A stretch of DNA of 38,813 bases from a virus. This document shows, piece after piece, positions 30,401-37,532 of the stretch. Location of the stretch: positions 1 to 38,813 of the IMG/VR virus record IMGVR_UViG_3300020469_000103; one strand, given 5' to 3'. Numbering within the stretch: the first letter of the stretch is position 1; each line of letters starts with the position of its first letter. Under the pieces are notes generated by a model that saw only the letters and a list, made by a program, of their open reading frames with translations, did not search any database and was not told the DNA's origin. The position numbers and the translations under genes were made by a program.

Positions 30401-33280
30401 ACTCAACAATTAGAAAAGGTACAGCAAAGCACACAAAAGAAGAGCAAAAACACGATGTGGAAACTTGATGCTACTCGTATGGAGCAGTTGTTTGGTGGCC
30501 ACCGACAAACCATCACTGAGATAGCACGGGATGTTCTTCTTCCAAAATACCTTGAGCATGACCCCGATGCCTTCAATCCCGACGAGCCGGAAAAGTTCAT
30601 CGCTAACACACATCAACTGATGCGTGATGCTCAACGCTACATTGTGTCCGTTCCTCACAGTGTGCATGGTATCTCTTCAATCAACTACGGTTTGCAGGCT
30701 TCTGTACGAGACACCGACCCTGCGGCGCAAAATCCATTCCATGCTACCGTTGCCAATCATTTGTCCACAGACGGTATGATGGTTGAGGCTGACGAAAATG
30801 CTGACAAGTTGTTGGACAAACTTGGTATTCAACGAACTCCCGTTGCAAAGGAAAAGGCCGAAGAACTCATTGATATGGTGAAAGAAAGGGGTGCGCCGTT
30901 ACAAGTCTCTACAATCAAAAACATTCTTCTCAGTGGTAAAATCTCAAGCATTGACGGACTTGACCTCAATCATTTTACCGACGAAGAGATGATGAACAAG
31001 CCCGAAGAAGAGTTAGACGACCATCAATCATTCTATCGTCATGCACGAGAAAACGGGTATCACCAAGCCATGAATCACTTTTCACAGCAAACTGACAAGA
31101 AAGCGTGGGGTGGTCACCTTTCCCACGCTATTCCACGGGCAATGGGTATGAAACTCAATCCTCAAATGTTCAAGGATTCTTTGAAAGCCGCTGGTATCGG
31201 CACTGTTAAGGGCGATATTCACGGTGCAAAGAATTTCAAAAGTAAATCAAAGGCTCGTAAAACAAACGACACCAAGAATCACCTTGACACTATTGTTCAT
31301 TTTGACCCTCGTGTGCTTGAGGAAGAGGAAGGAGTGTTCACGCCCGACTTAGAAATTCCCGAAACGGCAGGCATGTCGCAGTATCCACTGGGCATTCCCT
31401 CGCCCGCACACGCAGGGTTGACGGACAACTTTGACAGTGGTGCATGGCATCATGGGTACGAAAAAACACCTACGCTTGGGGCTGAGTTTGGTGATGATGG
31501 TACAATTCACATCGGTTCAAATGTGGGCACAGGGCTATACCATTCTGTACCGCAAGACTTGGCCGCTATGATTCACGGAAAAGAAGTGGCACAGCAAGTG
31601 TATGCAAATGCTCCTCCTCCTCAGTACCCCGACAATCCTCATCAAAGTATGAACATGGAAACAGCAGAAACAGCGAGCACTATTCCAACAACGATTGCGG
31701 CGAGTGAAATGACTGAACTCATTACCTCACTACTTGACCCGGATGTGTTGCTGAGTAAGAGTGACGATGCAAAATGGAGTCCTGCTGTTCGGCCCATGCA
31801 CCGCATTTTTGATTTGGCTGACCTTGAACACCTTCGTGGCTTCAGCGGCTCGTGGGTTGTAAGTAAATGGTATGATGGAAAGCGAATCATCATTGTACGC
31901 AGTGATGACGAGATTACAGCGTATGATGAGAATGGTCGTAAGAAAGGACTACGCAAAGCCACCAAAGAAGCCCTTGAAAAGATGAACGACAAAAACTACA
32001 CGCTGGATGCTATTCTTGGTGAAGAAGAGTTGAACATCATTGACATCATCAATTACGACGATACGAATGTAGGTGAAATGCAGTTGTTTGAACGATTGAA
32101 AATACTTCGCTCACAATTTGACAGTCAAGAGCCTGTGATTGTACCCGGCCCACACGATACTCGCATGACGGACGATGATGGACTGGCTGACGCTGTGAAG
32201 AACCTCAAAGACGACCACGACAACATTTTGTTGCGGGACAACAAATCCACCTACATGCGTGGAGAGCGACGACATCCAAAGTGGATTGTGTACCGTGATA
32301 GCCGAGATTTCAACTTCATTATCCTTGACCGTCGTGGCAAAGGCCCGTACACCTATCAGTTGGGTGCTGGCCCAATCCTTGAGGTTGAAGGACTTGGGAA
32401 CCGAGCGATAGAGCATAAGGGAGAGCATTACATGGATGTGGGTACAGCACACAACCAACGCAAGGTGTTCAAAGTTGGCGACATTGTTCGTGCCTCCATC
32501 ACGGGCATATCCAAGAAAAATCGCAAGAATCGGCCTGTGTACAATGTACAAGTCAAAGAGTTGGAGGGTGAAGGTGAAGGAGAGGGTGCGGCCAGCACAG
32601 AATCCCTTGACCTCATGACCAAAGCATTCGCACCAATTCTTATTCCTCACGACATTCAAATCTTGGAATCACAGATTCAAATCGTTTTGAAGGGAGTTGA
32701 TACAGTAATGTACAACATGGAAGAAATAGGCGATGCTTGGTATGTACATTCTCCTAAGAGCACAATGGGCGATTTGACCAAGACTGATTATCCTGTGGTG
32801 TTGGCTGAAAGTCTCATGCCGTTTTGGTCGTCGGTTGCCCCACTGTTGGTAAAAGGAATACTCAGTAAAGAAACTGAAAGTGATGTTATGCCGAAACTTC
32901 CTTCAAAAGAACGCACTGAAGACCAAAGTGCAGGTGTTCTTGAAGAAGATGATGATAACCGATTACTCAAACCAAATCAAACCAAGAAGGCATTGGAACT
33001 TATCACACGGGCCTTGGACAAAATCAGTAAGGAAAAAATGACATGGACTGGCCCAAAAGGACTTGGAATTGATGTCGGTACACCTCAAGAATCACCTCGT
33101 GGCCCAACCCAACTCCGTCACGAATCCACTCTACCGGATTTTGACGGTGAAAAGAAAATTACTGATGAAAAGAAAGAGAAGAAAACCGAGCGACTGAATC
33201 ACATTCAAGTGGAAACAGATGAAGGTGAAAAACTCTCTATAGACTACGACAATGACCAGCCGTTGGTGTCTCACCAATAG
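27494..33280 (+). CDS. Giant virion-block protein with inactive-looking DNA-ligase domain (1928 aa)
   Basis: GTG 27494 opens a 1928-residue frame between the portal block and the protease. Residues 1-900 are His/Asp/Met-rich with no recognised fold; about 900-985 is a charged coiled coil. Residues about 1434-1700 match an ATP-dependent DNA-ligase-type nucleotidyltransferase plus OB fold: KWYDGKR (1458-1464) for motif I, LGEEEL for motif III, LFERLKILR, NILLRDNKSTYMRGERR for IV, KWIVYR for V and an OB-fold strand set (FKVGDIVRASITGI). The nucleotidyl Lys is not two residues before the Asp as usual but three, and both motif V lysines are replaced (V, R), so catalysis is doubtful. The tail is charged and disordered. 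The position suggests an internal head or ejected protein. Confidence 0.75.
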   Translation: MNDHFYVCSNQLLKSLDDGLDLVYSAAEYILAYEALDTTPSEPLFKSLKATAEMIYKNKEQAEKDAVKVGETDYKYPEGMGYLFALQHSHGEPTNHVWKDGLQSPVNKKHGHAMWPYYQPKDGTHPYQRHHFPFHEVNHPLLRTNAVSGMPAYVEMLRNWALGGHGETEKEMEKQFFDTLGKDHPLVGGFQQKGGKKVNILGDTRPNGTLLHHQHDMYERDYFRWLKQNINRQDELQVEGMDNAEVKEQLRKEHFADRAAMWEADDDSNMMLSDKYEEHPTRLGHLGYMLGLEWFDPEERTAIMEHIGEKGLDDHDLISLPNGQKFPAARLKYNALMRMTPEMNWAMRPMTHMGRNAHYHQEDNENDYTAGESNMFLQQSMGRFAHEPMDEFDGHSLSEIILERIRDNYGISGHHKFLPRLYVDKNPMKELDQDEMKDAMASHFKVKGKKRSLDDVRMSKADLLYLAGYDPKTRELMTDHPIHGKLEEPIVNADLIDDIESMAKANSSLHAGIKDVRNHRAFFTSPHGPHPNEEKPDYWRNHSDGFTYGPGRFWDSAFAKTGGAGMTLATYHDILHATHADEDGLSPFTELSDGGANYINPNPDNTTLAHHFMPLKTKLIGEFGEKMKKVNTSEKQFVSTGKGFSYFNQKELLQNILSPVGHSKKRAYRDGSTSKNNYTEHKTTLNPDYEYTIRQMTDKERKDRFGTHLKPLTFPHTVIPTYHVGGFTSYGASPSDSNMHKNAQLAHFLETLGGRMNHPNQPAQKSLMKVQNFLRGDEAFSGGESKEHFIDFMRWTGGSGFSFNALKNQVLTNPDMNHAMTAITQASKILGTQDPKEILEYLMHGRNTLPMAPGVAAEKHPELNTALLGRGLGEFDEKKLLSSLQSMTETMTEELQAKKKTQKTKTTMAADEKDAVSRLLQFGGMLPASQQESELTTNLEELNQELTEKQMTGAPIEELQPLMIEINNMTQQLEKVQQSTQKKSKNTMWKLDATRMEQLFGGHRQTITEIARDVLLPKYLEHDPDAFNPDEPEKFIANTHQLMRDAQRYIVSVPHSVHGISSINYGLQASVRDTDPAAQNPFHATVANHLSTDGMMVEADENADKLLDKLGIQRTPVAKEKAEELIDMVKERGAPLQVSTIKNILLSGKISSIDGLDLNHFTDEEMMNKPEEELDDHQSFYRHARENGYHQAMNHFSQQTDKKAWGGHLSHAIPRAMGMKLNPQMFKDSLKAAGIGTVKGDIHGAKNFKSKSKARKTNDTKNHLDTIVHFDPRVLEEEEGVFTPDLEIPETAGMSQYPLGIPSPAHAGLTDNFDSGAWHHGYEKTPTLGAEFGDDGTIHIGSNVGTGLYHSVPQDLAAMIHGKEVAQQVYANAPPPQYPDNPHQSMNMETAETASTIPTTIAASEMTELITSLLDPDVLLSKSDDAKWSPAVRPMHRIFDLADLEHLRGFSGSWVVSKWYDGKRIIIVRSDDEITAYDENGRKKGLRKATKEALEKMNDKNYTLDAILGEEELNIIDIINYDDTNVGEMQLFERLKILRSQFDSQEPVIVPGPHDTRMTDDDGLADAVKNLKDDHDNILLRDNKSTYMRGERRHPKWIVYRDSRDFNFIILDRRGKGPYTYQLGAGPILEVEGLGNRAIEHKGEHYMDVGTAHNQRKVFKVGDIVRASITGISKKNRKNRPVYNVQVKELEGEGEGEGAASTESLDLMTKAFAPILIPHDIQILESQIQIVLKGVDTVMYNMEEIGDAWYVHSPKSTMGDLTKTDYPVVLAESLMPFWSSVAPLLVKGILSKETESDVMPKLPSKERTEDQSAGVLEEDDDNRLLKPNQTKKALELITRALDKISKEKMTWTGPKGLGIDVGTPQESPRGPTQLRHESTLPDFDGEKKITDEKKEKKTERLNHIQVETDEGEKLSIDYDNDQPLVSHQ

Positions 33281-33286
33281 CGTGTG

Positions 33287-33319
33287 ATATAAATACCATA
33301 ACAGATAGTCGGATGGTCA
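33287..33319 (+). promoter_or_regulatory. Capsid-operon promoter
   Basis: ATATAAATA (33287-33295) is centred about 29 bases before ATG 33320, in one of the few real gaps of the late region (33281-33319). The expected start of transcription is within a few bases of the ATG. Confidence 0.75.
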
Positions 33320-34699
33320 ATGCTAAGCGTTCAACGACCGACTGACGGTATCACTCTCCTCAAGAGTGGTAACGATTTGGTTGTTGCTGGCTACGCATCA
33401 GTTGAACTTGTTGACAAGCAAGGCGACCTTATTACTCGCTCCGCCCTAAAAGATGCCTTTGATGGCTTCATGAAGGGTGAACAATACCGCAATGTGCAAT
33501 TGGCTCACTCCAACATTCAAGTTGGTGAAGTCATTGACTCGTACATTGATTCCAACGGACGCATGTGGAAATCCGAAACGGATGACACTGGACTGTTCGT
33601 TGTTGTTAAACTCCGCAACGATATAGAGAAGGCTCGTGAAGTAGCCGCTGAAATCCGCAAGGGCAACCTTCGTGGATTTTCTATTGGAGGGCAAGCATTC
33701 AAGCGAGTGCGAAAGTCCGACATGGAAAAAGGCGACTACCAAGAGATTTCAAAAATGGAGTTGCATGAGGTAACGATTTGTGAGAAGGGTATCAACCCCG
33801 AAGCACAATTCCGCATTTTAAAGGAGGACACCACTATGACAAACGAAAACAGTGATTTGACAGAAATTATGTCACGACTTGAAACCCGACTGGATGCCAT
33901 GGAAAAAGGAGAACTACCTCCTCAACTCCGTGAACACATGAAGGGTAAGGGCAGTGATGAAGAAAAGAAGCCCGAAAAAGAAGAAGGTGACGAAATGAAA
34001 GACGAAAAGAAAGACGACGACAAGATGTACATGGACAAAGGAGAATACTCCGATGTTATTTCCTCCGAATATCTATCTTGGATGGAAAACACCCTCAAGT
34101 CGGCTGGTGTTGACACTGATGGTGCTCGTTTCCACTTTGACCAACTTGAGAAAGCCCAACTTGGTGGCTTTGACAACCCCGACGCTGTTGACGGTGCTGA
34201 CTACTTTGCTGGTCAAGTCCGTGGCCGAGGACAAGAAAACGGTTCTCCTTCAACAAACGCTATCAGCGCAATTACCGCTTCCGGTGGTAAAACTCCTGCC
34301 GGTGCAATGGGGCCAGCCTCATTGTCCAAGGGATACCTCAACTCCGAGAATGTGAGTGAGGCTGACCTTGAAGCCGCTTACGAAGTGTACAAAGCCGCCG
34401 CTATGGAACAAACTTTCCGAAACAATCTTGAAGGAAACTTTGCTTCTCGCTTCAACAACGAAATGGAAGTTGCAAAATCACAGGCTGAAAAAGCCGCCTT
34501 TGACGCACGAGCACCACTTTCAGACATTGTGAAGTCAATTGAGGCTCTTTCCGAGCGCATTGACAACATCGGTACAGGAGCAGGCACGACCATTCAAAAG
34601 TCGGTTGCATCCATTGACATTCCCTCAACGCAAGACATGGCGAACATGGGGTGGGACGAAGTTCACGCCCTTGCACATCGCACCCTGCGTGGGGAATGA
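33320..34699 (+). CDS. HK97-type prohead protease fused to scaffold (459 aa)
   Basis: The N-terminal 170 residues are a prohead protease (serine family S78): catalytic His in VQLAHSN (H63), Ser in RGFSIGG (S121), and the conserved end MELHEVTICEKGINPEAQ with His149. The C-terminal 285 residues are scaffold-like: acidic/Lys linker (about 205-235), then helical and Ala/Gln/Glu-rich segments. The last 18 residues share the WxxxH tail of the 26577 gene. Fused protease-scaffolds are known in HK97-like heads. An internal start is probable (separate entry). The capsid gene follows after 27 bases. Confidence 0.9.
   Translation: MLSVQRPTDGITLLKSGNDLVVAGYASVELVDKQGDLITRSALKDAFDGFMKGEQYRNVQLAHSNIQVGEVIDSYIDSNGRMWKSETDDTGLFVVVKLRNDIEKAREVAAEIRKGNLRGFSIGGQAFKRVRKSDMEKGDYQEISKMELHEVTICEKGINPEAQFRILKEDTTMTNENSDLTEIMSRLETRLDAMEKGELPPQLREHMKGKGSDEEKKPEKEEGDEMKDEKKDDDKMYMDKGEYSDVISSEYLSWMENTLKSAGVDTDGARFHFDQLEKAQLGGFDNPDAVDGADYFAGQVRGRGQENGSPSTNAISAITASGGKTPAGAMGPASLSKGYLNSENVSEADLEAAYEVYKAAAMEQTFRNNLEGNFASRFNNEMEVAKSQAEKAAFDARAPLSDIVKSIEALSERIDNIGTGAGTTIQKSVASIDIPSTQDMANMGWDEVHALAHRTLRGE
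33836..34699 (+). CDS. Nested scaffold from internal start (287 aa)
   Basis: Inside the protease-scaffold gene, AAGGAGG (33821-33827) stands eight bases before ATG 33836, in frame, exactly where the protease domain ends. This is the strongest ribosome site in the window, although it lies inside a coding frame. It would give free scaffold in excess of the protease fusion, as lambda Nu3 does from within C. The evidence is sequence only. Confidence 0.7.
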   Translation: MTNENSDLTEIMSRLETRLDAMEKGELPPQLREHMKGKGSDEEKKPEKEEGDEMKDEKKDDDKMYMDKGEYSDVISSEYLSWMENTLKSAGVDTDGARFHFDQLEKAQLGGFDNPDAVDGADYFAGQVRGRGQENGSPSTNAISAITASGGKTPAGAMGPASLSKGYLNSENVSEADLEAAYEVYKAAAMEQTFRNNLEGNFASRFNNEMEVAKSQAEKAAFDARAPLSDIVKSIEALSERIDNIGTGAGTTIQKSVASIDIPSTQDMANMGWDEVHALAHRTLRGE

Positions 34700-34726
34700 A
34701 CACACAAATAAATGAGGTGAAATGAT

Positions 34727-35827
34727 ATGGCAAGAGACTACATCCGAAACATTACTGACATGGAACGATACTACTACGGCGCAGGCAACGCAATGGGATA
34801 CTCCTACTCCGGTAGCGAGTTGCTCAAGGCTGACGCTCCAATGCTGTCCACCACGGCTGGTACTTACCAAGCCATCTACGGACGCAAGGTTTGGAGCCAG
34901 TTGAACCAAGAGTTCAACGCCTTCTCCATCCTCCCCAAGCGACCTTGGGAACGCAGTGGTTGGCGAGTCATCACCGAGCGTCCTTCCTTTACGGTTGGCG
35001 GCGGTGTTGCAGAAAACGCTACGCTCCCTGACACCACCAAGCCTACCTTCCAACACATTGCCGCAAAGCCAAAGACTGTTGTACACACCTTTGACATGAG
35101 CGAAACCGCAATGTTCCTGTCCGACAAGGACGATGGATTGGGCGACATTCGTGCAATTCTCAAGGAAGAGATGGGTAAGCACCATGCAGAACACATCAAC
35201 AAGATGCTCACGACTGACAAAGCCACTGTTGCAGGGAACGACTTTGAATCCCTTGACCGTGTGACCGTTGGTGCATCTGCTGGTTCAACTGAAGATATGT
35301 ACTCCATTGACCGCAGTGCAAACTCGTGGTCGCTCGCTGAGCACAATGAAAACAGTGGTGCTGACCGCAACTTGTCCCTTGACCAGTTGGATGACCTGTT
35401 CCAAAAGATATGGACTCGTGGTGGAAACCCCAAGGTTATCCTTACCGGATACGACACTTTGATGCGCCTACAACAACTCCTCCAAAGCCAACAGCGGTTT
35501 ATGGAAGAGAAGCGTGTCACCCCTACCTACAACGGTGTGAAGGGTGTTCCCGGTATTGAAGCAGGTTTCATTGTGGCTACCTACAACGGTGTCCCAATCA
35601 TCCCATCCAAGGACATTCAAACGGACACTTTGAGCCGTATGTACTTCCTTGACACGGATTACCTGTACTTCAGCACTGCAATTCCAACCCAATACTTTGA
35701 GAGCGGTATTGAAACTGGCGACCCATTCGCTATCAACCGCCTCGGACAAGAAGGAATGTACCGCACCATGGGAGAACTATGGACGACTTTCTTCGGTGGA
35801 CACGGCTCAATCCGTGACCTCAAGTGA
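34727..35827 (+). CDS. Major capsid protein, HK97 fold (366 aa)
   Basis: Follows the protease after a GAGGTGA site (about 34714-34720) and is the expected length. Typical HK97-family content in order: an N-terminal helical arm (residues 1-35), an E-loop-like stretch (WRVITERPSFTVGGG), a spine helix part (ILKEEMGKHHAEHINKML) and a C-terminal A-domain with PKVILTGYDTLMRL and GVPIIPSKDI. Gene order with protease upstream and small beta proteins downstream supports it. The 1-35 arm could be removed by the protease. Confidence 0.88.
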   Translation: MARDYIRNITDMERYYYGAGNAMGYSYSGSELLKADAPMLSTTAGTYQAIYGRKVWSQLNQEFNAFSILPKRPWERSGWRVITERPSFTVGGGVAENATLPDTTKPTFQHIAAKPKTVVHTFDMSETAMFLSDKDDGLGDIRAILKEEMGKHHAEHINKMLTTDKATVAGNDFESLDRVTVGASAGSTEDMYSIDRSANSWSLAEHNENSGADRNLSLDQLDDLFQKIWTRGGNPKVILTGYDTLMRLQQLLQSQQRFMEEKRVTPTYNGVKGVPGIEAGFIVATYNGVPIIPSKDIQTDTLSRMYFLDTDYLYFSTAIPTQYFESGIETGDPFAINRLGQEGMYRTMGELWTTFFGGHGSIRDLK

Positions 35828-35860
35828 GGGTTGAAAACAAAAAACATGGATGTGTAAATT

Positions 35861-36325
35861 ATGACGACAGAAACGAAGACACAAAAAGGCTTGACCATTT
35901 CATTTGACGATGGCGATTTCTCCACTGGAACTGTATCAGTTCTTTTGGACTTGGATATGCGAACTGGTACCCCTGTTGATGAAACGGGTTGGTTGAACGG
36001 TAACGCTGGTGGTTCATACCCCGGCACCCTTACTGGTTTCACCGCTCAAAACACTGACGGAAACGCAGTGGGTAGTATGCGAATGGTGACCATCGGGTTT
36101 ACCTTGGCAGATGCCGATGAGCAAGTGCTGGTTATTACCGCAGGTGCATCAAAGATTATCGGTGTGCTCGGTACTACTTTCGCAGTAGCCGACAAGACTC
36201 TATCTGCAACTTTCACCAACACTGGTGCCGCACCTGCCGCTAAGACTGGTGCCGCTCTTCCAGCAATTGTCCTTCACGGCGAGGCTGGCGGTGCTGGAAC
36301 GGTGACCGTAGTGATGCTTAACTGA
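35861..36325 (+). CDS. Small beta-rich protein, likely capsid decoration (154 aa)
   Basis: Directly follows the capsid gene. The sequence is rich in Gly, Thr, Ala and Val with alternating hydrophobic residues (VLVITAGASKIIGVLGT), typical of beta-sandwich head proteins. No catalytic or metal residues. The decoration role comes from position and composition only. Confidence 0.65.
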   Translation: MTTETKTQKGLTISFDDGDFSTGTVSVLLDLDMRTGTPVDETGWLNGNAGGSYPGTLTGFTAQNTDGNAVGSMRMVTIGFTLADADEQVLVITAGASKIIGVLGTTFAVADKTLSATFTNTGAAPAAKTGAALPAIVLHGEAGGAGTVTVVMLN

Positions 36326-36335
36326 GTGTGATTGA

Positions 36336-36659
36336 ATGCCCACAGTGACCTACACCGGCCCATTTTATGAGCGAAGGCGACGGGATACTCCCGCCCCTTG
36401 GCTCCGTAGTGAGGTCGTAGAGGTCACGCAAGACTGGCTGAATGAGTGGCGACACACGCTACCCGCTAAGCATTTCTCCATTGAAGGAGATGAAGGAGCC
36501 ACCGTTGACGGTGGCAATGACGGCATCCCCGACAGCGGTTGGTCACGAAAGGACATCCTTAAGTGGTTGACCGACAACGGAGTTAGCAAGGGTAGCGGGT
36601 ATCTTACGAAAACCGCCGCTCTTGCTCTTGTAGAAGGGCATTTGAATCCCACAGAATGA
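36336..36659 (+). CDS. Small protein with C-terminal helical domain (107 aa)
   Basis: The N-terminal half is an extended basic and aromatic segment (PFYERRRRDTPAPWLRSE). The C-terminal 40 residues (WSRKDILKWLTDNG, then KTAALALVEGHL) resemble a small helix-extended-loop-helix domain of the HeH/SAP type, which in phages occurs at the end of head or neck proteins. The stop is fused to the next ribosome site (TGAGGTGA). Role uncertain. Confidence 0.65.
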   Translation: MPTVTYTGPFYERRRRDTPAPWLRSEVVEVTQDWLNEWRHTLPAKHFSIEGDEGATVDGGNDGIPDSGWSRKDILKWLTDNGVSKGSGYLTKTAALALVEGHLNPTE

Positions 36660-36670
36660 GGTGAAAAAAT

Positions 36671-37000
36671 ATGGCAATAACAATTGACCCACGAACATCA
36701 GTCTTTGGCGACCGCATGGTAGTCACTGGAACATACGAAGCCGCAGATGCGAGCATTGACCTAAGCAGTTTCCTTTCGGAAATTGACATGGCAGTTCTCA
36801 CACCAATCGCTGGTAGTCCTATCAATGTAGAAGTTGGCACAGCGGCAGACGGTAGTGATGCAGAAGCCACGCTTTTCCGAGAGTTTGCTACCGTGGCGGC
36901 TGGTACAACAACCGTCACCATCAACAAGCCGGGTGGGGCACACACTCCCGCTGTACCTGCCGCTGGTGGAAGTTTCATTGCAATTGGTCGTCGTGCTTGA
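36671..37000 (+). CDS. Small beta-rich head protein (109 aa)
   Basis: Follows TGAGGTGAAAAAAT. Ala-, Thr- and Val-rich with regular strands (MVVTGTYEAADASIDL, then TTTVTINKPGG) and no charged enzyme motifs. The style matches the 35861 gene, so it may be a second decoration or cement protein. The stop again forms TGAGGTGA for the next gene. Confidence 0.65.
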   Translation: MAITIDPRTSVFGDRMVVTGTYEAADASIDLSSFLSEIDMAVLTPIAGSPINVEVGTAADGSDAEATLFREFATVAAGTTTVTINKPGGAHTPAVPAAGGSFIAIGRRA

Positions 37001-37011
37001 GGTGATTCCTC

Positions 37012-37215
37012 GTGGCGGCATTGACCAAGATTGGCGTAAAAGTCTTTGGCCCGTTCTCCCCAAAGGAGTTCAGTGACCTTGGTACGCTTCAAACGGCAAT
37101 CCAAACGGACATCCAAGCAATAGCAGACTCAAGTAGCACCAGTTCAGTGGTTGACACTGAGGTGTTTCCTGTGTTGGGCAACTATTTCGTTATGGTGACC
37201 TATCAACTCGCATGA
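37012..37215 (+). CDS. Small protein of unknown function (67 aa)
   Basis: GTG 37012 is preceded by TGAGGTGATTCCTC. The protein is short and mixed helix/strand (TLQTAIQTDIQAIADSS, then VFPVLGNYFVMVTYQLA). No family recognised. It lies among head and neck genes. Confidence 0.6.
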   Translation: MAALTKIGVKVFGPFSPKEFSDLGTLQTAIQTDIQAIADSSSTSSVVDTEVFPVLGNYFVMVTYQLA

Positions 37216-37230
37216 TGTTGAGGGGTTAGC

Positions 37231-37530
37231 ATGGGGTTTGATGTCCGAAACATAGACTTGAGCGACATTACCCGTGCTGGTAAGCAAGGTCGCAAGGCTG
37301 ATTATCAGTACGGTAGTGAAGTGGTAGCCAAACCACAGCATCCTCTTGAGGGAGTGACACAGTCTCAACGAAACCGTAATCAAGAAATAGGAGACATCCT
37401 TAACATTGGTTCGGGTACACGCTGTAAGCACTGCGGGTTCCTTCACTTTTTGTGGAGAGCCACCTGTGGGGCTTGCGACAAACCAATGGACTACAACTTA
37501 GGACACCGTGATGAAAAGAAGAGGTTGTGA
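37231..37530 (+). CDS. Zinc-ribbon protein (99 aa)
   Basis: ATG 37231 follows GAGGGGTTAGC. CKHCGFLHF and CGACDKPM are two knuckles of a zinc ribbon near residues 65-82. The N-terminal part is hydrophilic. It ends with a GTGA junction toward the next gene. One of at least seven small zinc proteins in this window; function unknown. Confidence 0.7.
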   Translation: MGFDVRNIDLSDITRAGKQGRKADYQYGSEVVAKPQHPLEGVTQSQRNRNQEIGDILNIGSGTRCKHCGFLHFLWRATCGACDKPMDYNLGHRDEKKRL

Positions 37531-37532
37531 AT

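Noticed and set aside
27494-33280. Tail tape-measure protein
   Set aside because: The length fits, but it lies before the protease and capsid genes, contains a ligase-like domain and lacks long hydrophobic tape-measure helices.
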